Assembly: GCA_000434115.1 (NCBI GenBank)
Contig: FR893998.1
Coordinates: 1-9,702 of the forward strand
Direction of reading: 5' to 3'
Source: Roseburia sp. CAG:309
GTDB taxonomy: Bacteria; Bacillota; Clostridia; Lachnospirales; Lachnospiraceae
Length of the DNA stretch: 9,702 nucleotides
The notes under the pieces are model-generated. The model searched no databases, had not been told where the DNA came from, and saw only the letters and a program-made list of their open reading frames with translations. Shown here one piece after another: positions 4,582 to 9,702 of this stretch (its first letter is position 1; each line of letters starts with the position of its first letter). Made by a program: the position numbers and the translations under genes.

Positions 4582-6985
4582 ATTCCGGATTTTCCCAAAA
4601 GGAATGGAGGATATCTTTCATTCCTTTTTTATTTGTAATCTTGTAAGGTACCCATTCTTTTGGAAATAAATGGGAATAGCTGCGGCCGGCAAAGCGCTCA
4701 TCTAAGAGTAGGATGACACCGCGGTCGGAAGAAGTACGGATCACGCGGCCGCCCGCCTGAAAAACCTTGTTGATGCCGGGGTACAGGTAGGCATAGTCGA
4801 AGCCGTGTCCATTTTGTTCGTCGTAATACTGTTTAAATAATTCGCGTTCCTCGCAAACCTGCGGAAGACCGGTTCCCACGATTGCGGTACCGATGAGGCG
4901 GTCTTCTTTCAGGTCGATTCCCTCACTGAAAATACCGCCCATAACACAAAGTCCTACGAGAGTATAATCGTTTTCGGCAGAAAAAGAAGCCAGAAAATCT
5001 TCCTTTTCTGATTCTGACATATTTTGACATTGTTCGACAATTTCGGTCTGCTCCGGAAAATGCAGCTGGTCTTTTACCTGACGCAAAAAAGCGTACGAGG
5101 GGAAGAAAATAATATAATTTCCCTGCCTTGCCTGCACAAATTCTTCGATATAACCGGCGATACGGCGGTATTCGGAGAGAGAACGTCTGGTGTATTTGCT
5201 GGTGACATCATTGGCGATGAGGATTCGACGCTGGTCCGGGGTAAAGGAAGATTTGGCATAAACGGCGTAATCTTCTTCTGTGGTTGAAAGCTGCTCCATG
5301 TAATAGCGGATCGGCAGCAGGGTGGCAGAGAAAAAGATCGTGCTCCGCGCCTGCTCTTCGGCATCGCTGAGGCGTGTCGAAGGATCCATACACTGGAGTT
5401 TGATGCGGAAATTCCCGGATTCATCATAATCGGTATAAATGCGGTATTTTTCATCTTTGGTATCATTCATATTGAGAAAATGCCGCACACCAAAAAATAA
5501 ATTTAAAATCGTTTCACGTTCGGGAAGTTCTTTTACCTCTTTCGTCAAAAGTTCAAAACTGTTTATGACACGCAGCAGCTGAAATTCAAACGCGGATATG
5601 TCATCTAAGAGTTCAAAATGATCACAGGCGTGCTTCCATTCGAGCATCATTTTGTTGCAGCGTTCCAACGAAGCGGCAAAGATCTTAAACAGGTATTTTA
5701 CTTCCGACGGATAATTTTTGGTGGATTCCTCATTCAGAATCCGTTTTACTTTCAGAAAATCCTCTTTGACAAGGACGGCGCTGTACATTTCTCTGGCGCG
5801 CTCGACAAGATTATGAGCTTCGTCGATCAAAAAGGCAAAAATTCCTTTTTTGTCCTCCGAAAAGAAGCGGCGCAGATAGACATTGGGATCAAACGCATAA
5901 TTGTAGTCACAGATAATGCTGTCTGCAAAAAGAGCCGCATCCAGACACATTTCAAAAGGACAGACGGTATGTTTTTCAGCATATGAAAGGATGGTATCCC
6001 GATTCATGTCATTTTCATGGATCAGCATATCGTAGACACAGTCATTGACGCGGTCGTAATGCCCTTTGGCGTAAGGACAGGAGGCAGGATTACAGTCCGG
6101 ACTGCCTTCCAGAAAGCACATTTTTTCCTTTGCCGTGATCGTAAGGAATTTAAAATGCAGCGACTGTTCTGACAAAAGCTGGAAACATTCCTGCGCGACC
6201 GTTCTTGTAATCGTTTTGGCAGTCAGGTAAAAAAGACGGTCGATCAATCCTTCGCCCATTGCTTTCACCGTTGGAAAGACGGTCGAAATGGTCTTCCCGA
6301 CACCGGTGGGAGCCTGTATAAAGATTTTCTTTTTGTGTTCGATCGTTTTATATACGCAGGCGGCAAGTTCTTTCTGTCCGTCCCGGTAAGGGAAAGGGAA
6401 GCTAAGATCCCGGATCGAGGCATTCCGCTTTTTCTGCCAGTCAAATTCGTATCTTGCCCAAGGGGTGTACCGTTCGATCAGATCCTGAAACCATGCACGG
6501 ATCTCTTCGTAGCGGTAGGTTACCGGAAAACGGCGGATTTCTTCACTCTCCAGATGACAATACGTTACCTGAACGGTGATAAAAGCCGGATTTTCGGTTT
6601 CGCAGATCATATAGGCATAGCACATTGCCTGCGCTTTGTGTACCAAAAGAGGCTCTTTTAACTGGTGGATATCCATGAAAACGCCTTTGATTTCATCGAC
6701 AAGAATTTCCGTGTTGTCGCGGAAAATGCCGTCTGCCCGTCCTTCAATCTTCAGATCAAATTCTTCGCCGGTCTCTTCGCTCTGCAATGTGACATACGTA
6801 AATAAAGGAACCTCTGCCTGATAGCCGATTCCCATGCTCTTTTGTATTTTCTTGTGGATTCTATTGCCGAGCTGCATTGCTTCGGGATTTCGGGTGCCGA
6901 GACCGGTTGAATTGATATCTCCCTCACGAAAGATAAATTCCACCAGATTCCGCACGGAAATTTTCAATTCTCTGCGTTCTGCCAT
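4568..6985 (-). CDS. Nuclease-helicase fusion: RecB/Cas4-like domain plus Rad3/XPD/DinG-type DNA helicase
   Basis: This 805-residue protein is predicted to be an ATP-driven superfamily 2 DNA helicase. The N-terminal 180 residues look like a PD-(D/E)XK nuclease: His44, EGRADG with Asp85, then ILVDEIKG (Glu98, Lys100) and the QxxxY motif (Gln119-Tyr123). The helicase part has Walker A APTGVGKT (225-232), a cysteine-rich stretch typical of the iron-sulphur domain (Cys290, 298, 303 and probably one of 316, 342 or 347), DEAH (389-391 with Asp388), FSATLLP (552-558), GGIFSEGIDL (683-692) and motif VI QAGGRVIRTSSDRG (743-756). An ATG 21 nt upstream is also open, but GAGGG lies 7 nt before the ATG at 6985, so that start is preferred. 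A DNA repair or replication-fork role is inferred. No CRISPR genes are near. Confidence 0.92.
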   Translation of the reverse strand: MAERRELKISVRNLVEFIFREGDINSTGLGTRNPEAMQLGNRIHKKIQKSMGIGYQAEVPLFTYVTLQSEETGEEFDLKIEGRADGIFRDNTEILVDEIKGVFMDIHQLKEPLLVHKAQAMCYAYMICETENPAFITVQVTYCHLESEEIRRFPVTYRYEEIRAWFQDLIERYTPWARYEFDWQKKRNASIRDLSFPFPYRDGQKELAACVYKTIEHKKKIFIQAPTGVGKTISTVFPTVKAMGEGLIDRLFYLTAKTITRTVAQECFQLLSEQSLHFKFLTITAKEKMCFLEGSPDCNPASCPYAKGHYDRVNDCVYDMLIHENDMNRDTILSYAEKHTVCPFEMCLDAALFADSIICDYNYAFDPNVYLRRFFSEDKKGIFAFLIDEAHNLVERAREMYSAVLVKEDFLKVKRILNEESTKNYPSEVKYLFKIFAASLERCNKMMLEWKHACDHFELLDDISAFEFQLLRVINSFELLTKEVKELPERETILNLFFGVRHFLNMNDTKDEKYRIYTDYDESGNFRIKLQCMDPSTRLSDAEEQARSTIFFSATLLPIRYYMEQLSTTEEDYAVYAKSSFTPDQRRILIANDVTSKYTRRSLSEYRRIAGYIEEFVQARQGNYIIFFPSYAFLRQVKDQLHFPEQTEIVEQCQNMSESEKEDFLASFSAENDYTLVGLCVMGGIFSEGIDLKEDRLIGTAIVGTGLPQVCEERELFKQYYDEQNGHGFDYAYLYPGINKVFQAGGRVIRTSSDRGVILLLDERFAGRSYSHLFPKEWVPYKITNKKGMKDILHSFWENPESTPD
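4572..4593 (+). terminator. Weak candidate terminator of the cvfB operon
   Basis: TCCGGA-GTGGAT-TCCGGA forms a 6-bp stem with a 6-nt loop, followed by TTTT. It lies inside the last codons of the convergent helicase gene. A T6 run also follows the cvfB stop directly (4525-4530), with only a weak AGATC/GATCT stem before it. Neither signal is strong. Confidence 0.3.
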
Positions 6986-7020
6986 AAAAAAGCCCTCTTT
7001 TATCATTCTTCTGAATAGTA

Positions 7021-7235
7021 ACTATTCAGGCCCCCTCTCCCACGCATTCGCATTTCGAACACTTCGTGTTCCTTCTCGCCTTTGACAAGGCTAAAAATGC
7101 TCATGTAGGGAGGGGGAGCCCTATCAGGATCAATGTAGGAAAATCAAAGCCTCTTACGTGCAAGCACGACGATTCATTGATTTTACTACGCAAGCACGAC
7201 GATTCATTGATTTTCCTACATTGATCCTGAATAGT
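7021..7235. repeat. ACTATTCAGG structured element, copy B (215 bp, full length with internal duplication)
   Basis: Ends ACTATTCAGG (7021-7030) and CCTGAATAGT (7226-7235) are flanked by TA on both sides (7019-7020, 7236-7237). The left module is a cloverleaf-like fold: outer arms GGCCCCCTCTCCCACGCATT... (from 7029) and ...GTAGGGAGGGGGAGCC (to 7120), enclosing GAACAC-TTC-GTGTTC (7057-7071) and GCCTT-TGAC-AAGGC (7078-7091). The right module is a perfect 24-bp stem (7124-7147 with 7207-7230) around the core TCTTACGTGCAAGCACGACG (7152-7171). It differs from the copy at 1990 mainly by an extra 30 bp. The whole element lies between the helicase gene and its promoter, so it would be the mRNA leader. 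CTGAATAGT directly outside its left end (7011-7019) makes a palindrome with the terminal repeat. Confidence 0.87.
7160..7219. repeat. 30-bp tandem duplication inside element copy B
   Basis: Two head-to-tail 30-bp units (7160-7189 and 7190-7219) differ at one base. They start GCAAGCACGACGATTCATTG and end ACTAC or CCTAC. Each repeats the right half of the core hairpin and part of the right stem arm. Removing one unit gives an element of 185 bp, close to the 182 bp of copy A. Confidence 0.9.
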
Positions 7236-7242
7236 TAATTTT

Positions 7243-7271
7243 AGTATAGCAAAAAGGGGGGCATTTGGCAA
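7243..7271 (-). promoter_or_regulatory. Sigma-A promoter of the nuclease-helicase gene
   Basis: On the minus strand: TTGCCA (7266-7271), a 17-nt spacer and TATACT (7243-7248), both 5/6 matches. The predicted start is at about 7236, at the outer edge of element copy B. The leader would be about 250 nt and almost entirely element sequence. Confidence 0.72.
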
Positions 7272-7283
7272 TCGGCAGATATG

Positions 7284-7312
7284 AGAAAAAGGCCACTGGG
7301 TGACCTTTTTCT
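7284..7312. terminator. Bidirectional intrinsic terminator hairpin
   Basis: AGAAAAAGG (7284-7292) pairs with CCTTTTTCT (7304-7312). Inside, after one C/A mismatch, CAC pairs with GTG around a TGG loop. A- and T-tracts on either side make it usable from both strands. It lies just upstream of the helicase promoter and would insulate it from yhfC read-through. Another small stem, GTTATC-CCAAT-GATAAC (7352-7368), lies between it and the next terminator. Confidence 0.6.
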
Positions 7313-7373
7313 GGGGAATAGAGAACTAAACTATATATAGGCAATCATTAGGTTATCCCAATGATAACGGCAA

Positions 7374-7410
7374 TAAAAAAATGGCAACTCGCCTAAGGCG
7401 AATCACCATT
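7374..7410 (-). terminator. Intrinsic terminator of the YhfC-family gene
   Basis: Read on the minus strand, AATGG...CCATT encloses TCGCC-TTA-GGCGA, with a mismatched section between the two stems, and is followed by a run of T (complement of A at 7375-7381). It starts 37 nt past the yhfC stop. Confidence 0.65.
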
Positions 7411-7446
7411 GATTCATGTATATAGTATCGCAAAATGTGGCAAATG

Positions 7447-8298
7447 TCAAGATTTTTTTGAAACAATTGTGTCATCGTCGCTGATCCGGTGATAGATCCG
7501 GTATACATAAGCGGCTGCGATGACACAGATGCCACCGGTGATCAACAGATTAAACGTCAAATTTAAAAGTTCCATATTGTTCAGATACGACGGCAGATAG
7601 GCGATAATGTGAATCAGGATCGCAATCGGAAACAACGGTTTCAGCTTTTGGTTATTGACCGCCATAAAGACAAGGATCGTGAGGGAAATCTGCAGCGCAA
7701 GCAGGAACATCCGCTCAATTCCGTAAGCAACATATTCACTTGTCGGAATCGCCATCAGGGCAGCAAGATTATTTTTCTGCTCAACCAGTGTTTCTCCGGT
7801 GATGCCGAGTTTGCTGAAATATTCATCGACACCGAGCGAATTTACGAGCAATGCCAGCACAAAATTTCCCATAAAAAGGGAACTGCCGTAGGCAAGTGCT
7901 TCCAGTCCGCCGTGCCCGAGACCAAAGAGCAGGGCATTTTGCTTGTCCGGCGTTTTCTTCATCATGTATTTTAAACCGATAAATTTACCGGTTTCTTCAA
8001 TGATGCCGGCAAGTACTGCGCCGTATACCGCATAATATACCGGATGAATGCTTCGGTTTAATACGGAAGAGAGCGACAGACCGCCCAGCAGAATAATGTT
8101 GACCAGGCCACTCACTCCAAAGGCAAACAGTGCATAAAAAAGAAGTCCTTTCAAAAAGGAGGTGATCTTCGCACCGGTTTTCGTTTTCATATACGCAAGA
8201 GCGATAAAAGGTATGCCCATACATACCAAAGCGACGATGACCATTCCCATCATGGAATTTTTCGAGAAGGCAGCCGCCATAAGAACCATTTTCGTCAT
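7447..8298 (-). CDS. YhfC-family intramembrane metalloprotease-like protein
   Basis: This 283-residue polytopic membrane protein matches the YhfC family (PF10086, DUF2324), which is distantly related to the PrsW/CAAX-protease group. Supporting motifs are EETGK (101-105), GLGHGGLEA (126-134) with His129, and IERMF (194-198). A late His230 in a membrane segment completes a plausible metal or catalytic set. About seven or eight hydrophobic segments span roughly 15-37, 52-72, 88-105, 122-150, 196-214, 222-238 and 245-266. The start chosen is ATG at 8298, since GGAG lies 7 nt upstream. Longer in-frame starts run into the repeat element at 8335-8418 and are unlikely. The gene stands alone, with its own terminator at 7374-7410. 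The substrate is unknown, and proteolytic activity is a family-level prediction. Confidence 0.83.
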   Translation of the reverse strand: MTKMVLMAAAFSKNSMMGMVIVALVCMGIPFIALAYMKTKTGAKITSFLKGLLFYALFAFGVSGLVNIILLGGLSLSSVLNRSIHPVYYAVYGAVLAGIIEETGKFIGLKYMMKKTPDKQNALLFGLGHGGLEALAYGSSLFMGNFVLALLVNSLGVDEYFSKLGITGETLVEQKNNLAALMAIPTSEYVAYGIERMFLLALQISLTILVFMAVNNQKLKPLFPIAILIHIIAYLPSYLNNMELLNLTFNLLITGGICVIAAAYVYRIYHRISDDDTIVSKKS

Positions 8299-8334
8299 AG
8301 GAATCTCCATTTCTGTATGTAGTGTGTAAATGTA

Positions 8335-8418
8335 ACTATTAGGCTTACTGTGCAAAAACAATGTTTCTTACGTGCAAGCACGACGCTCCATTGCTTTTGC
8401 ACAGTAAGCCTGAATAGT
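8335..8418. repeat. ACTATTCAGG structured element, copy C (84 bp, minimal right module)
   Basis: Left end ACTATT-AGG (one C missing) and right end CCTGAATAGT (8409-8418), flanked by TA on both sides. The whole element is one hairpin. About 30 bp pair from the ends inward with one bulge and one mismatch (arms end CAATG and CATTG), closing on the core TCTTACGTGCAAGCACGACG (8366-8385), identical to copies A and B. The left cloverleaf module is absent. The stem sequence (GGCTTACTGTGCAAAA) is unrelated to the stems of copies A and B, yet pairs fully. It lies between the YhfC-family gene and its candidate promoter. Confidence 0.85.
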
Positions 8419-8428
8419 TACGGTTTGT

Positions 8429-8457
8429 ATAATAATATAACACGACTTCCTATTGAA
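8429..8457 (-). promoter_or_regulatory. Candidate promoter of the YhfC-family gene
   Basis: On the minus strand, TATTAT (8429-8434) is a fair -10. A 17-nt spacer leads to TTCAAT (8452-8457), a poor -35. The predicted start near 8422 lies at the edge of element copy C. It overlaps the divergent decarboxylase promoter, so the two could interfere. An alternative pairing is TTGTTT-N17-TTATAT. Confidence 0.35.
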
Positions 8458-8480
8458 AAACAAGAGAAAAATGGTATACT
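8453..8480 (+). promoter_or_regulatory. Sigma-A promoter of the decarboxylase-family gene
   Basis: TTGAAA (8453-8458), a 16-nt spacer and TATACT (8475-8480). The predicted start near 8487 leaves a leader of about 25 nt with AAAGGGG ahead of the ATG. Confidence 0.7.
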
Positions 8481-8511
8481 TAAAGAAATACTATGAGAAA
8501 GGGGAAATGAC

Positions 8512-9702
8512 ATGCCAAATCACTTTTTTACTACATTAACCCAATATTGTCAGCAGGATATTGTGCCGATGCATATGCCGGGGCATAAAAGAAATCCGCT
8601 GTGTACGATGCCAGATCCCTATTCTCTTGATGTGACGGAGGTCCCGGGGGTGGATGATCTGCATCACCCGGAGGAGAGGATCCGTGACCTGATGGACGAT
8701 CTGACAAAATGGTACGATTCCAAACAGACCTATCTTCTGGTAAATGGAAGTACGTGTGGAATTTTGTCGGCGGTCACCGCATGCTGTTATCCGGGGGACA
8801 AGATCCTGGTGGCGAGAAATTGTCATAAATCGGTCTATAATGCGATCAAACTTCTCGGTCTCCGGCCGGTTTACGTATATCCCCGCCGGCTGGAAGGGAC
8901 GATGGGAGAACTGGGGATCGCCGGAGAGATCGAAGTTTCGGAAGTCCGCCGTCTCCTAAAGGAAAATCCGGATGTCCGCTGTGTGATGATCACATCGCCG
9001 ACGTATGAGGGGATTGTTTCCGACATTGCAGGTATCGCGGAGGCAGTACATGAGAAAAATATTCCGCTTGTGGTCGATGAAGCGCATGGGGCACATTTTA
9101 ACTGGCTTCCGACCTTTCCGGAAACCGCGGTGCGGCAGGGGGCAGACCTTGTGATCGAGAGCCTGCATAAGACGCTGCCGGCATTTACGCAGACGGCGGT
9201 TCTTCACCAGACGGGAAACCGGATCCGGGAAGACCGGCTCTTGTGGGCACTTCAGACTTACCAGTCGAGCAGTCCGTCGTACCTTTTGATGGCATCGATC
9301 GCAAAGTGCTTTGAATATGTGAAGACAGAAGAATCCTTTTCCGCGGAACATTTTGTAAAAAATCTCAATGATTTTTATAAGAAAACGGATAGTTTACAAA
9401 AATTGGAAACTATCCGTTGCGAGAAGATGGATCTGTCGAAAATTGTTATCAGCACCGCTCGTACAGAACTTACCGGGCAGCAGCTGGAAGAACTTCTCTT
9501 GGAGCGTTACGGCATTCAATTAGAGATGAGTTGTGGCAATTATGCGTTGGGGATGGCCACAATCTGCGATACAGCGGAACATTTTGACCGCTTTGCAAAA
9601 GCTTTGTGTGATCTTGACCGGTCCTTATCGTATGCGGAAAAGGGGGCGAAAAAGACCTTTACGTACAATATAAAACCGCCGGAGCAGCGGATGTACAGTC
9701 AT
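8512..9702 (+). CDS. Orn/Lys/Arg decarboxylase-family PLP enzyme (3' end outside window)
   Basis: The first 397 residues are visible with no stop, so the gene is cut by the window edge. It is a fold-type I PLP enzyme of the Orn/Lys/Arg decarboxylase major-domain family (PF01276), of the compact Gram-positive type (YaaO/SpeA-like). The N-terminal MPGHK motif is at 22-26. VNGST (77-81) should bind the cofactor phosphate, and His105 in RNCHKS the ring. VVDEAHGAH (187-195) supplies Asp189, and SLHKT (217-221) the Schiff-base Lys220. The small C-terminal domain starts near 300. Predicted to decarboxylate arginine, lysine or ornithine for polyamine synthesis, but the substrate cannot be told. AAAGGGG lies about 8 nt before the ATG. 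In many Firmicutes this gene is followed by a nucleotide kinase and holB cluster; that cannot be seen here. Confidence 0.9.
   Translation, partial: MPNHFFTTLTQYCQQDIVPMHMPGHKRNPLCTMPDPYSLDVTEVPGVDDLHHPEERIRDLMDDLTKWYDSKQTYLLVNGSTCGILSAVTACCYPGDKILVARNCHKSVYNAIKLLGLRPVYVYPRRLEGTMGELGIAGEIEVSEVRRLLKENPDVRCVMITSPTYEGIVSDIAGIAEAVHEKNIPLVVDEAHGAHFNWLPTFPETAVRQGADLVIESLHKTLPAFTQTAVLHQTGNRIREDRLLWALQTYQSSSPSYLLMASIAKCFEYVKTEESFSAEHFVKNLNDFYKKTDSLQKLETIRCEKMDLSKIVISTARTELTGQQLEELLLERYGIQLEMSCGNYALGMATICDTAEHFDRFAKALCDLDRSLSYAEKGAKKTFTYNIKPPEQRMYSH

Noticed and set aside
7021..7235. CRISPR-like array because of repeated GCAAGCACGACGATTCATTG
   Set aside because: There are only two head-to-tail copies without spacers, inside an inverted-repeat element, and no cas genes are near. 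The Cas4-like domain belongs to a helicase fusion.
7021..7235. tRNA or known riboswitch because of the cloverleaf-like fold
   Set aside because: There is no anticodon or T-loop consensus and no recognised riboswitch core. The flanking terminal repeats and second copy point to a mobile element instead.
8299..8361. Longer N-terminus of the YhfC-family protein
   Set aside because: The extra 21 residues run into element copy C, while GGAG at the right distance supports the start at 8298.
8956..9351. 131-codon minus-strand frame opposite the decarboxylase-family gene
   Set aside because: It is antisense to a continuous, motif-complete PLP enzyme, with no start signals.

Overview
The window looks like chromosomal DNA of a spore-forming, low-to-mid GC Clostridia, most likely a gut Lachnospiraceae. 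The support is a GerA/SpoVAF-type germination protein whose motifs look typical of that family, strong AGGAGG-type ribosome binding sites, a DUF4250 protein, a CvfB-type S1 protein and an Orn/Lys/Arg-decarboxylase-family enzyme. The family assignment rests on recognising the proteins, not on a database search. There are no rRNA or tRNA genes, CRISPR arrays, integrases or transposases.

Layout, left to right. (1) A very acidic 50-residue minus-strand protein (38-190) with its own sigma-A-type promoter. (2) A 152-bp near-palindrome (346-497). (3) A GerA/SpoVAF-family spore germination protein on the minus strand (506-1927), with a good candidate sigma-G promoter (1949-1978). (4) A structured repeat element (1990-2171) between that promoter and a strong divergent sigma-A promoter (2177-2205). 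(5) A tight plus-strand operon: DUF4250, GNAT acetyltransferase, acyl-ACP thioesterase and CvfB-like S1 protein (2319-4524). (6) A convergent minus-strand gene for a Rad3/XPD/DinG-type helicase with an N-terminal RecB/Cas4-like nuclease domain (4568-6985). Three copies of a 16-bp repeat lie across its stop codon. (7) A second structured repeat (7021-7235) between this gene and its promoter. (8) Two terminator hairpins, then a YhfC-family membrane protease on the minus strand (7447-8298). (9) A short third repeat (8335-8418), again in that gene's leader. (10) The start of a PLP-dependent Orn/Lys/Arg-decarboxylase-family gene (8512 to the window end).

The coding genes are mostly ordinary housekeeping and sporulation genes and do not form one pathway. 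The most unusual content is intergenic. Three related elements share ACTATTCAGG-type terminal inverted repeats, mostly TA-flanked, and an identical 20-nt hairpin core. The core sits on stems that differ in sequence but still pair. Two copies are full length with a cloverleaf-like left module and one is a minimal right module only. In two cases the element end falls at the predicted transcription start, so the mRNA leader would consist largely of the element. These look like non-autonomous, TA-targeting (IS630/Tc1-mariner-style) MITEs, or a mobile structured RNA family. Which of these they are cannot be decided from this window.
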